Assembly (NCBI GenBank): GCA_001778545.1
Contig: MFHJ01000018.1
Coordinates: 1-24,733 of the forward strand
Length of the DNA stretch: 24,733 nucleotides
Direction of reading: 5' to 3'
From: Candidatus Giovannonibacteria bacterium RIFCSPHIGHO2_02_43_16
GTDB taxonomy: Bacteria; Patescibacteriota; Minisyncoccia; JACPKW01; UBA11713
The notes under the pieces were generated by a model. The model saw only the letters and a program-made list of their open reading frames with translations, had not been told where the DNA came from and made no database searches. Of the stretch, positions 14,435 to 22,177 are shown in pieces. The translations under genes and the position numbers were made by a program. Position 1 is the first letter of the stretch. Every line of letters begins with the position of its first letter.

Positions 14435-14440
14435 ATTATA
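14435..14440 (-). promoter_or_regulatory. Candidate -10 box for the toxin-antitoxin/zinc-ribbon genes
   Basis: An exact minus-strand TATAAT lies immediately after the mrdA stop and 46 nt before the antitoxin ATG. The -35 is poor. The leader between it and the ATG contains no obvious operator palindrome. Confidence 0.4.
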
Positions 14441-14441
14441 C

Positions 14442-16346
14442 CTATTTTAGGAGATCTGGCCTATAAACAAGAATCCACTCGATAATCTGCCGGGTTGCCG
14501 CGGTAGCTCCAACCAAGTTGGACGAACTCCCTCCTTCGAGGACCACCGCCATCGCGATTTTGGGATTGTCGTACGGAAAGTATCCGATAAACCACGAGTT
14601 GACATTCTTTTTTTCAACACCGATTTGCGCCGTTCCGGTCTTCGCGGCAATTTTCAAATTTATATTTGCCAGGGCCTGCGCCGTTCCGATTTTGGAGGAC
14701 AGATTCATCCCCTCGCGCACTACTTGAAGATTTTCCGGAGAAACGTTGACTGATTTTCGAACAACTGATTTGCCGGAATCAATAATTTGATCTCCGCTTT
14801 TTATTTCCTTCAAAATTCTCGGCTCCATTATTTTCCCTCCGTTGGCGATGCTAGCCGCGAAAACCGCCATCTGAACGGGGGTTACCTGAAAATTTCCCTG
14901 CCCGATGGAAAGGTTGTAAGTGTCTCCAACGCGCCAAGTTGGATCGTCTTTTTGCGTCTGGGCCTTCCACTCAGGAGATGGAATAAATCCTTCTTTTTCT
15001 TCCTCCAAATCTATATTAGTTTTCTCCCCAAATCCGAATTTGGAAAGCCATTCGCGAAGCTTAGTTACCCCAAGCCCCTTTATATCTCCAAATCCTCCGC
15101 CTATAGTATAAAAATAAATGTTAGAAGAAACAGCTATGGCGTGGCGCATGTCAACAAAGCCGTGAGCCTTCCAATCTAAGAATATAGAAGGGTGATCTGG
15201 ATCGAATGGATTAGGAACGATTAATTTACCAGTAGATAGAATTTCTCTCTCTGGATTTATAATTCCTTCCTCCAGCGCCGCAATCGCGTAAAGCGGCTTT
15301 ATGATCGACCCGGAAGAATAAAGGCCAGATATGGCGCGGTCAAAGAGCGGCTTCGAGGAAGAAGTTAGATAATAATCAATATCTTTTTTGGGGCTGCCTT
15401 TTGTCAAAACATTCGGATCAAATCCGGGATAACTGACCAAACTCAAAACTTCTCCATTATTCGGAGCCAAGAGCACGGCGCCTCCGCCGCGAAATTCCCT
15501 CTCGTCTACAACCGCTTTTATTTCTTCATAAACTTTTCCCTGCAAATCCGCGTCAATTGAAAGATAAACGTCATCTCCGGTTTCTGGAAGTTTTTCCACA
15601 ACTTCGGAAAACGTATCTCCACCAGAATCAACCTCAATCAGCTTCGAGCCGATTTTACCATACAAATAATTGTCGTAAATATTTTCAATTCCGCTTCTTC
15701 CAATCAATTTATTCGCTTCGAGGACGCGAATTTCAGCGGATTCCTCTGCCGATAATTTACTGAGATATCCAATAAGATGCGAGGCGGCGGCGCCAAGCGG
15801 ATAAGAACGCGACGAAAATAATTCAATACGCAAAGGAAGACCGCGAAATTTATTTCTTATTACCTCAAGCGCTTGCCAATCCGTGGAATCTTTAATAACT
15901 ATATTGCTTTTTTTAGAGGAGATTTCTTCCATTATCTGTTTGTCGTCCAGGGACACAAGCTTTCCAAAAAGCTCCTCTTTCTGATCAGAGGTAATTTCAG
16001 AAGCATCCAGAATTAGCCGAAACGCGGAATCGTTCGCGGCTAAAATCTTCCCTTCTCGATCTAGAATTCTGCCGCGCTCCGGCCACAATGGTAAAACTTT
16101 TAAGTGATTGGCCTCCGCGCGGGTTTTAAAAACATCACCGCTGATTACCTGAAGATTATAAAGGCGATATAGGAAAAGGCCGAAAATTAAGACTAGAATT
16201 ATTCTTAAATAATTTAAGGAATCAGAACCTATTGGGAATTCGAGACGTCCCTCGAATCGTTCGCGCTCAAAACCAGGGAGATTCTTTGAATCCATGAAGA
16301 TTTCGCCCGGATCGAGATCTTTATTTGAAAATCTTCCTCGCAACAA
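14442..16346 (-). CDS. mrdA: Elongation-type penicillin-binding protein 2 (MrdA-like transpeptidase)
   Basis: This 634-residue class B PBP has a transmembrane helix at about 46-66. The pedestal domain includes PERGRILDREGKILAAN (89-105) and GRSGIENIYDNYL (216-228). The transpeptidase motifs are Ser347-Ile-Ile-Lys350, Ser407-Ser-Asn409 and Lys569-Thr-Gly-Thr572. Placement directly after mreBCD assigns it to the elongasome (PBP2), which cross-links lateral wall; rodA is not adjacent. The first ATG (16346) overlaps mreD by 26 nt. An in-frame Met at 16295 (MDSKNLPGF) is an alternative that would remove the overlap. I keep the longer form because similar overlaps recur through this operon. Confidence 0.93.
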   Translation of the reverse strand: MLRGRFSNKDLDPGEIFMDSKNLPGFERERFEGRLEFPIGSDSLNYLRIILVLIFGLFLYRLYNLQVISGDVFKTRAEANHLKVLPLWPERGRILDREGKILAANDSAFRLILDASEITSDQKEELFGKLVSLDDKQIMEEISSKKSNIVIKDSTDWQALEVIRNKFRGLPLRIELFSSRSYPLGAAASHLIGYLSKLSAEESAEIRVLEANKLIGRSGIENIYDNYLYGKIGSKLIEVDSGGDTFSEVVEKLPETGDDVYLSIDADLQGKVYEEIKAVVDEREFRGGGAVLLAPNNGEVLSLVSYPGFDPNVLTKGSPKKDIDYYLTSSSKPLFDRAISGLYSSGSIIKPLYAIAALEEGIINPEREILSTGKLIVPNPFDPDHPSIFLDWKAHGFVDMRHAIAVSSNIYFYTIGGGFGDIKGLGVTKLREWLSKFGFGEKTNIDLEEEKEGFIPSPEWKAQTQKDDPTWRVGDTYNLSIGQGNFQVTPVQMAVFAASIANGGKIMEPRILKEIKSGDQIIDSGKSVVRKSVNVSPENLQVVREGMNLSSKIGTAQALANINLKIAAKTGTAQIGVEKKNVNSWFIGYFPYDNPKIAMAVVLEGGSSSNLVGATAATRQIIEWILVYRPDLLK

Positions 16347-16782
16347 CTTTTTGCTCCATCAATTCTAATAATAAAAGAGCGGCGGACAGTCCGGCGATAA
16401 GTTTAACAAAAATAAGCGCGCTGATTTTGATCGGAGCTAAAACTTCCGGCCAATTTGAGCCGAGCAAAAATAGAAAAACTATAAAAACCGCCAGAAAGGA
16501 CTCTGCTATCCCGCGCATCGCGCGATTGAAAATTGATTCGGCTTTAAAAAATTCATCAATTAGCAACGCTGCTATCAAAATCGCCGATAATACGACGGTA
16601 AAAAATCCCAGAGGAAAATTAAATAAAACATCGAATATAAGCCCTAGGAGCATATATTCCCAATATACTTGACCTAGCGCGATTAAAAAAATAAATATAA
16701 TCAGCAGAAATTCCCATCCAAAAGAAAACCCGGCCAGGAGAAGTGTCATGAACAATAAAAATCTAATCAATAAGCTCGACAT
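16321..16782 (-). CDS. mreD: MreD-like rod-shape membrane protein
   Basis: This 153-residue, almost wholly hydrophobic protein has about five predicted membrane helices, including YMLLGLIFDVLFNFPLGFFT, which resembles the conserved MreD segment with Gly, Asp and Pro in the membrane. Sequence conservation in MreD is low, so the name depends on its position between mreC and the PBP2 gene. MreD is an inner-membrane part of the elongasome that balances MreC and PBP2 activation. It overlaps mreC by 20 nt and mrdA by up to 26 nt. Confidence 0.82.
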   Translation of the reverse strand: MSSLLIRFLLFMTLLLAGFSFGWEFLLIIFIFLIALGQVYWEYMLLGLIFDVLFNFPLGFFTVVLSAILIAALLIDEFFKAESIFNRAMRGIAESFLAVFIVFLFLLGSNWPEVLAPIKISALIFVKLIAGLSAALLLLELMEQKVVARKIFK

Positions 16783-17518
16783 ATCTCAAATTTCTAAAAT
16801 TAAAAGGGAAACGGAGTCTAATTTCCTTCAAAGGATTAGTGGGTTTTTCAATTATTTGTTCGACTTCCCCGATCAGAAATTGTGGACTAGTATTGGACAA
16901 AACTTTATCTCCGACTTCAACGGAAATGCTTTTAGGAACAGAGAATTTCATATTGTAGCCGCCTTCACCGACAAGCGTAATGTTAATTCCAGCTTGCATT
17001 AACCATGCTTCATTTTCAGCGGCCGGGTAAGATAGAAGCTTGACCATTGCCGACCTCGCTCCGATTTCAGAAATATCGCCGATATAAATTTCCTTATGCG
17101 CGACAACTCTTGTTCCGAATTTCGCGACGCCAAGAGCATCCATGCTTATTAGAAGAGTGTCGTAAGGAGTGGATGGGGCTTGACTCAATATCAGCGCGGA
17201 CGACTTTATGATATCGCGATCGTTCCTCGAATTACCTTCTCCGGACTCTAATCCTGATATTTTTTCTTTAAGCGCAGAATTTTCCCCAAGAAGTTCCGCG
17301 TTCCTTGATTCCAACTCGAGAATCCGATTGCCTCCAAAATCTATAAGAGAATTCCTGATCGCGGCGGAAAAACTCAATATCGCGTCAAAAAAATCCCTCA
17401 CCCCCGAACGAAAACTTACAGATACAATCCCCAAACCAGCCAACAAAATTATCGCCAGGATCAGGCCTGCCGCAGCTTTATATAGAAAGCTGTTACGTTG
17501 GCGGGAGTTCGTCTTCAT
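16763..17518 (-). CDS. mreC: Rod shape-determining protein MreC
   Basis: This protein of about 251 residues has an N-terminal anchor (about 12-32, KAAAGLILAIILLAGLGIVS). A coiled coil follows (about 64-90, RILELESRNAELLGENSALK), then a beta-rich periplasm-side domain ending in EVEQIIEKPTNPLKEIRLRF. This is standard MreC architecture; MreC bridges MreB/MreD to PBP2. The open frame extends upstream to 17647, but that part is the mreB coding region read in another frame. The ATG at 17518 (MKTNSRQRNSF), just before the membrane anchor, is the sensible start, with AGGGAAG upstream. It overlaps mreB by 26 nt. Confidence 0.9.
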   Translation of the reverse strand: MKTNSRQRNSFLYKAAAGLILAIILLAGLGIVSVSFRSGVRDFFDAILSFSAAIRNSLIDFGGNRILELESRNAELLGENSALKEKISGLESGEGNSRNDRDIIKSSALILSQAPSTPYDTLLISMDALGVAKFGTRVVAHKEIYIGDISEIGARSAMVKLLSYPAAENEAWLMQAGINITLVGEGGYNMKFSVPKSISVEVGDKVLSNTSPQFLIGEVEQIIEKPTNPLKEIRLRFPFNFRNLRYVELID

Positions 17519-18551
17519 GTTCAACCAAAGCTTCCCTGAAATTGTCCAGATCTTCGAGTACGATTCCGCATCCTCTAACAACGGCCGTAAGCGGATCGTC
17601 CGAAACAATGATGGGAATTTTAGTTTCAGATTCCAAAACCTTATCAAGTCCGCGCAAAAAAGATCCGCCCCCGACCAAATATATCCCGCGATGCATGATG
17701 TCAGCGACTAGCTCCGGCGGAGTTCTCTCAATTACTTCTTTAGTTGCCTCAGCGATAGTTCTAATGGATTTTGCCATGGCTTCCCTGACATCAGCGTCCG
17801 TGATTATGACTTCGCGCGGAAGCCCTGTCACCAAATCCCTTCCTCGAACGCTTGATTCTATCGTTTTTGCCCCTTTCGCAGCCGATCCGATTGCCATCTT
17901 TAAATCTTCCGCAGTTCGCTCTCCCAAAAGAAGCTTAAACTCATCCCGCACATAATTGATTATGTCTTGGTTAAATTTATCCCCTGCGACGCGCAAATTT
18001 TTCGAGGTTACAATTCCGCCAAGGGAGATTACCGCGATGTCAGTCGTGCCGCCGCCGATATCAATCACCATATTCCCAATGGGCTCATGTATTGGAAGGC
18101 GCACTCCTATGGCCGCCGCCATCGGCTCTTCCAGCAAATGGACTTCCCGCGCTCCCGCATTCTTCGCGGCATCATGAACCGCGCGCCTCTCAACTTCAGT
18201 AATACCGGAAGGTATGCCAATTACAACCCTCGGACGCGCCAGAATTTTAGAGGTGTCGGAGTGAGCCCTTCTGATAAAATAAGAAAGCATCTCTTCCGTA
18301 ACTTCGAAGTCCGATATAACCCCTTCGACCAGAGGCCGTATAGCGACAATATGTCCAGGCGTTCTCCCAACCATTCGTCTCGCTTCCTCGCCGATAGCGA
18401 CAATCTGTCCGGTTTTTTGATTGACCGCGACAACCGACGGCTCATTAATAATTATCCCGCGTCCTTGCATATAAACGAGAGTATTGGCCGTTCCTAAATC
18501 TATCCCAATGTCATGGGAGAAATATCCAAATAAATTATCTAATATTGCCAT
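17493..18551 (-). CDS. mreB: Rod shape-determining protein MreB (actin homologue)
   Basis: This 352-residue actin-like ATPase has phosphate 1 DIGIDLGTANT (14-24), phosphate 2 VIDIGGGTTDIAV (162-174) and the adenosine motif YLVGGGSFLRGLDKVL near the C-terminus. The N-terminal MAILDNLFGYF is amphipathic and probably membrane-binding. MreB filaments under the membrane direct lateral wall synthesis through MreC, MreD and PBP2, all encoded directly downstream. It overlaps proS upstream by 17 nt and mreC downstream by 26 nt. A second MreB-family gene lies at 23939-24733. Confidence 0.98.
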   Translation of the reverse strand: MAILDNLFGYFSHDIGIDLGTANTLVYMQGRGIIINEPSVVAVNQKTGQIVAIGEEARRMVGRTPGHIVAIRPLVEGVISDFEVTEEMLSYFIRRAHSDTSKILARPRVVIGIPSGITEVERRAVHDAAKNAGAREVHLLEEPMAAAIGVRLPIHEPIGNMVIDIGGGTTDIAVISLGGIVTSKNLRVAGDKFNQDIINYVRDEFKLLLGERTAEDLKMAIGSAAKGAKTIESSVRGRDLVTGLPREVIITDADVREAMAKSIRTIAEATKEVIERTPPELVADIMHRGIYLVGGGSFLRGLDKVLESETKIPIIVSDDPLTAVVRGCGIVLEDLDNFREALVEHEDELPPT

Positions 18552-19773
18552 TTAATCTTTTTATTAGCTCCTCTGATTTAACCAATTTTACTTCTTTTGA
18601 GTCTCTCTCCTTAAACTCGATCTTCCCGCTCGTCTTATTAGATATCACAGCCCTAAATGGAATCCCCATTAAATCAGCGTCCGCGAATTTTTCGCCCGCT
18701 GACGCGTCTCTTTCATCGTATAAGACCTCTATTCCAGCGTCTAAAAGCTTTTTATAAGTATGCTCGGCAAAAGCCTTAATTTTGATCGACTTCGCGTCTA
18801 ACTCTAGCAAATGGAGTCGGAAAGGCGCAATAGAACGCGGCCAGATAATTCCTTTCGAATCGTTGAAAACTTCCGCCGCAGTTCCCATAACGCGAGATGT
18901 CCCTAGGCCGTAACAGCCAGCTTCAACAAGCGCCTCTTTGCCGCCTTTATCCTTAAAGGTCAATTTAAAATCCTCGGCAAATTTTTTCTTGAGCGGAAAT
19001 ATATTCCCCACCTCTACGGCCTGCCCTTCCGTCAGACCTCCGCCGCATTTCTGACATTTTTCTTTTCCCGAATGTACTTCCTTATTTATTCCAATCTTGC
19101 ATTTGGGGCAATAATAAATCGTATCTTCTCCGGATTCAGCGATGACTTGGAATTCTTGCGACAATTCTGAAAAAGTTCCGCCGGACGCTTTTGTCTCAAT
19201 AACATCTAATTCCAAGCGCTTAAAAATTTTTAAATAGGCTTTACGCATTACTTCATAATATCTATCGCGATCTTCGCCAGAAACATGGAAGCTGTATAAA
19301 TCTTTCATGCGAAATTCGCGGCAGCGCAGAAGTCCGGACTTTGCCCTTTTTTCATCCCTGAATTTCGTCTGGATTTGATAAAGCGATACCGGGAGGTCTT
19401 TATACGAAGAAATAAAGTGGCTGAGCAAAGGATAAATTATTTCTTCGTGCGTCGGCCCGATCGCGTATTCACCTCCGAAATTGCTTTTTGTCTTCAAGAG
19501 CGCGTCAAAGCTGTCCCATCTTCCCGTAATTTTCCAATATTCGGCAGGATGCAATGCCGGCATCAATAGTTCGATTCCGCCAGCCGCGTTCATTTCTTCG
19601 CGCACTATATTTTCTATTTTATTTAAAACTCTGAGGCCGAGAGGAAGGAAAGTATAAATTCCCGCCCCAAGCTTATTTATGAATCCGCCCTGAATCAACA
19701 ATTTAGCATTCCTGCTCTCCTCGTCTTTAGGCGGGTTTTTTAAAGTATTAATTCTGAATTCCAAAAATTTCAT
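18535..19773 (-). CDS. proS: Prolyl-tRNA synthetase, short form without the inserted editing domain
   Basis: This 412-residue class II synthetase charges tRNA-Pro. Motif 1 region is GIYTFLPLGLRVLNKIENIV (38-57), with GPTHEE at 106-111. Motif 2 is FRDEKRAKSGLLRCREFRMKD (138-158) and motif 3 is GCYGLGTSRVMG (286-297). An anticodon-binding domain is C-terminal. Typical bacterial ProRS is about 570 residues with a 180-residue INS editing domain between motifs 2 and 3 that hydrolyses Ala-tRNA-Pro. Here that site holds only a compact C4 zinc-ribbon (C222, C225, C240, C243), so cis-editing is lost. It starts 3 nt after rseP ends. Confidence 0.96.
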   Translation of the reverse strand: MKFLEFRINTLKNPPKDEESRNAKLLIQGGFINKLGAGIYTFLPLGLRVLNKIENIVREEMNAAGGIELLMPALHPAEYWKITGRWDSFDALLKTKSNFGGEYAIGPTHEEIIYPLLSHFISSYKDLPVSLYQIQTKFRDEKRAKSGLLRCREFRMKDLYSFHVSGEDRDRYYEVMRKAYLKIFKRLELDVIETKASGGTFSELSQEFQVIAESGEDTIYYCPKCKIGINKEVHSGKEKCQKCGGGLTEGQAVEVGNIFPLKKKFAEDFKLTFKDKGGKEALVEAGCYGLGTSRVMGTAAEVFNDSKGIIWPRSIAPFRLHLLELDAKSIKIKAFAEHTYKKLLDAGIEVLYDERDASAGEKFADADLMGIPFRAVISNKTSGKIEFKERDSKEVKLVKSEELIKRLNGNIR

Positions 19774-19776
19774 AGC

Positions 19777-20859
19777 CTAGGAATTAATTTTTAGGATATC
19801 ATGATAAGTAACTAAAATCATCATAACTATAAGAACGACAAAGCCTGCCGCGTGCACGGTGCGCGTAATCTTCCAATGGAACGGAGATCCTTTAATTTTC
19901 TCGAGCAAAAGGAAAAAGATCCTGCCGCCGTCAAGTCCAGGAAACGGGATGATGTTTATTAAAGCTAAATTGATAGACAGAAGCGCAGTAAGCTGAATTA
20001 AGAAAATGAAACCGAATCTTGAAAAATCTCCGACTAAATTCACAATTCCAATCGGACCGGAGACCCCTTCGAACGAAGAGCGCCCGGAAAATATTTCCTT
20101 AAAAAATCCAAAGAGGGCTATTGTTGTCGCGCGCGTCATCTCAACGGTCGCGGTAAAGCCTTTTTTCAAAGATGCAAAAAATCCGAGCTTCTCGACGCCC
20201 GTCCGGATCATGGCAATTCCAAGCGCTCCCTCGCCTTCTTTAACTTCGACTCTGGGCATCGCTCTAACTTCGTGAACCTCTCCATGCCGAGCGTAATTTA
20301 TGGAAATTTCCTGCCCCCTGTGGTCTTTGATAAACTTTTGAACTTCAGAGACCCGAAAAGCCGAGATGCCTTCCTGATCCGCTCCGAGAAGAGACATGAT
20401 TCGGTCTCCGGGTTCGAGACCCGCTTCTTTGGCGGGAGATCCAAGCTGGACTTCGGTGATTTGTATGCTTGCGCTTGGATTTGCATCGCTGTCGCTCAAG
20501 GGAATCGGCGTGCCGATAATAAAGCCGGAGGTAAATAAAATATAAGCCAGCAGAAAATTAAACAATACACCGGCCGCTATAATTAAAACTTTCGTTAAAA
20601 ATCTCTGCCCGGAAAAACTTCTTGGCTCCAACGCTTCGTTTCCTTCTTCGCCGAAAATCTTGACGTATCCCCCGAGGGGAAAAAGGTTGAACGAATATTT
20701 CGTCTCCCCCTTCTGGACGCTGAATAATCTCGGCGGAAAGCCGAACGCAAACTCCTCCACTTTCACTTTGGCCAATTTCGCGAACAAAAAATGCCCAAAC
20801 TCGTGCGCAAGCACCAGTATCAATAGAATTATTAAAAACGTCAATATCGTCAAAAGCAT
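19777..20859 (-). CDS. rseP: Site-2 intramembrane metalloprotease (RseP/RIP family)
   Basis: This 360-residue membrane protease has the zinc motif HEFGH (19-23) in the first helix. A PDZ domain follows (about 130-205, with SPAKEAGLEPGDRI). GPIG (268-271) comes next, then INIIPFPGLDGGRIFF (302-316) with the third zinc ligand Asp. It cuts transmembrane segments of regulators such as anti-sigma factors or leftover signal peptides. Other bacteria often keep rseP near proS and frr, and both occur here within 2.5 kb. It leads the rseP-proS-mreBCD-mrdA run and has a TATAAT 13 nt before its ATG. The substrate is unknown. Confidence 0.96.
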   Translation of the reverse strand: MLLTILTFLIILLILVLAHEFGHFLFAKLAKVKVEEFAFGFPPRLFSVQKGETKYSFNLFPLGGYVKIFGEEGNEALEPRSFSGQRFLTKVLIIAAGVLFNFLLAYILFTSGFIIGTPIPLSDSDANPSASIQITEVQLGSPAKEAGLEPGDRIMSLLGADQEGISAFRVSEVQKFIKDHRGQEISINYARHGEVHEVRAMPRVEVKEGEGALGIAMIRTGVEKLGFFASLKKGFTATVEMTRATTIALFGFFKEIFSGRSSFEGVSGPIGIVNLVGDFSRFGFIFLIQLTALLSINLALINIIPFPGLDGGRIFFLLLEKIKGSPFHWKITRTVHAAGFVVLIVMMILVTYHDILKINS

Positions 20860-20872
20860 GGTTAATTAGGCT

Positions 20873-20878
20873 ATTATA
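20873..20878 (-). promoter_or_regulatory. Candidate -10 box for the rseP-proS-mreBCD-mrdA operon
   Basis: An exact minus-strand TATAAT lies 13 nt before the rseP ATG, so the leader would be only about 6 nt. The -35 position holds a T-run and no TTGACA-like box. It faces away from the Cas2-fold gene. Confidence 0.45.
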
Positions 20879-20946
20879 AACGCTTCCGCCCAATAAAAAA
20901 AGCCCAAGCGAATGTGCTCTAGTTAGACTTCTCTGCTTTAACTCTC

Positions 20947-20988
20947 AACTATCCCCTATTTTCGCTATAGCGTAGATATGCTATCTTT
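20947..20988. promoter_or_regulatory. 42-bp imperfect dyad with CGCTATAGCG core, upstream copy (putative operator)
   Basis: The perfect 10-bp palindrome CGCTATAGCG (20963-20972) is centred in a 42-bp segment where 14 of 21 symmetric pairs match. It lies 18 nt before the start of the wHTH/Cas2-fold gene. Over its first 33 positions it matches the downstream copy at 29, in direct orientation. Dimeric wHTH regulators bind such dyads, so autoregulation is the simplest reading; this is inference. Confidence 0.7.
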
Positions 20989-21006
20989 AAAGTATTAATT
21001 ATCACT

Positions 21007-21555
21007 ATGACTAAATATGGCAAACTAGCCGGGCAAGTATTGGAGCTCTTGGCAACGGGCAGCAATTTGGGTTTTGTGCGCAGTAGAAAAATTCGCGCTG
21101 AATTGTTTAAAGAAGCGGATAAGATTTGGTTTTCCATCGACCGCAAACTGCTTACTTCCACCCTACAGAGATTTAAACTCCATAATTATATTGAAAGTAT
21201 AGTGGGGGCGAATGGGATTGAAAAAATAAAACTTACGAATCGCGGCCGCGCGCGAGCGCTAGAATATAACTTTGCCAAATTAGATCTTCCCTCGAAAAAG
21301 AAATGGGATAAAAAATGGCGTATTGTTTTATTTGATATACCCGAACCCAAGAAAAAAACGCGCGATGCTCTTCGCCGAAAATTAAAAAAATTAGGTTTCC
21401 TGGAATTTCAAAAAAGTGTTTTTATTTTCCCTTTTCCATGCCAGGATGAAATCAATTTTGTAATTAATTTTTTTGATATCCATGATAATGTATTCTATCT
21501 CGAAGCCCCAATCTCACCAGATGCATCATTCCGATCTCACTTTAAAATTAAATAA
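21007..21555 (+). CDS. Winged-helix/Cas2-fold protein (PaaX-like regulator, not CRISPR-linked)
   Basis: This 182-residue protein has two parts. Residues 1-88 form a likely winged helix (LAGQVLELLATGSNLGFV through LTSTLQRFKLHNYIES to KIKLTNRGRARALEY). Residues about 100-168 form a ferredoxin-like Cas2 fold, as in the central domain of PaaX regulators: WRIVLFDIPEPKKKTRDALR (104-123), whose Asp110 sits where Cas2 has its catalytic Asp, and LGFLEFQKSVFIFPFP (129-144). Proteins of this kind are often auto-annotated as Cas2 in CPR genomes. No Cas1, other cas gene or CRISPR array is in this window, so immunity is unsupported here. DNA-binding regulation or a nuclease activity are both possible. It is the only plus-strand gene besides the transposase and is bracketed by two related dyads. 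Confidence 0.8.
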   Translation: MTKYGKLAGQVLELLATGSNLGFVRSRKIRAELFKEADKIWFSIDRKLLTSTLQRFKLHNYIESIVGANGIEKIKLTNRGRARALEYNFAKLDLPSKKKWDKKWRIVLFDIPEPKKKTRDALRRKLKKLGFLEFQKSVFIFPFPCQDEINFVINFFDIHDNVFYLEAPISPDASFRSHFKIK

Positions 21556-21558
21556 TAT

Positions 21559-21600
21559 AACTATCTCTTATTTGCGCTATAGCGTATATATAGAATAGTT
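21559..21600. promoter_or_regulatory. 42-bp imperfect dyad with CGCTATAGCG core, downstream copy
   Basis: This second copy begins 4 nt after the stop codon of the wHTH/Cas2-fold gene. CGCTATAGCG is at 21575-21584, and the outer ends AACTAT and ATAGTT are exactly symmetric about its centre; 15 of 21 pairs match overall. It lies between two convergent genes, where no promoter is needed, so an operator-only role does not explain it. It has no GC-rich stem or T-run and is not a typical terminator. Confidence 0.7.
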
Positions 21601-21622
21601 CCATAAATTGCCGCATTATTCC

Positions 21623-22177
21623 CTATTCCATTATTTCCTTCTCTTTTTTCGCGGCGATTTCGTCTAATCTGTCGCTTCCCTTCTTGATTTTTTTCTCCAT
21701 TTCTTCCTTGAGGCGGAATTTTTCGTCCTCAGACAAAATTTTTGCCTTCTCTTTCTCCTGGATATCTTTCCATACTTCATCGCGGACTTTGCGAATCGAA
21801 ATTCGAGTTTCCTCCGTTTTTTCCTTCAAAATTTTAGCCAGCGACTTGCGCCTCTCTTCCGTCAACGAAGGAAGGGAAATTCTTATAGAATCTTTAGCAA
21901 CTACCGGATGCGCGCCTATGTTAGACATCTCAATCGCTTTCGAAATAATTTCCACGAGGCTTTTGTCCCAAGGCTGGACCAAAAGAGTTTTTGCGTCCTC
22001 AACGATAACAGATGCGATATTTTTTAGCGGGTTCATAGCTCCGTAAGCATCAACCTTTATGCTTTCAACCAGTGCCGGGGAAGCTCTGCCGGTTCTTAAT
22101 GAAGATATATCGGATTCAAAATATTTAGTCAAAGAATCTAATTTTTCCTGCAGTTTTTTAAAATCGTAAGCCATCAT
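21623..22177 (-). CDS. frr: Ribosome recycling factor
   Basis: This 184-residue protein has normal RRF length and the two-domain form: a long helical bundle around a beta/alpha domain. Recognisable segments are SSLRTGRASPALVESIKVDAYG (25-46), the conserved tRNA-mimic start, then LLVQPWDKS, ISLPSLTEERRKSLAK and the C-terminal helix of Lys/Glu repeats. RRF with EF-G splits post-termination ribosomes. Two consecutive Met codons start it and the first overlaps the stop of the upstream Asp-box gene (ATGA), implying translational coupling. No terminator is visible after it. Confidence 0.97.
   Translation of the reverse strand: MMAYDFKKLQEKLDSLTKYFESDISSLRTGRASPALVESIKVDAYGAMNPLKNIASVIVEDAKTLLVQPWDKSLVEIISKAIEMSNIGAHPVVAKDSIRISLPSLTEERRKSLAKILKEKTEETRISIRKVRDEVWKDIQEKEKAKILSEDEKFRLKEEMEKKIKKGSDRLDEIAAKKEKEIME

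Noticed and set aside
16763..17647. Longer MreC reading frame starting at 17647
   Set aside because: The extra 43 residues lie wholly inside mreB in another frame and precede the membrane anchor; the ATG at 17518 gives a normal MreC.
20881..20910. Possible terminator between rseP and the Cas2-fold gene (CGCTT...AAGCG with a T-run on the minus strand)
   Set aside because: The stem is only 5 bp and the T-run lies inside the loop; no gene reads into it from that side.
21007..21555. Annotation as CRISPR-associated Cas2 of an immune system
   Set aside because: The Cas2-like fold is joined to a winged helix, and no cas1, other cas gene, direct-repeat array or leader exists in the window.
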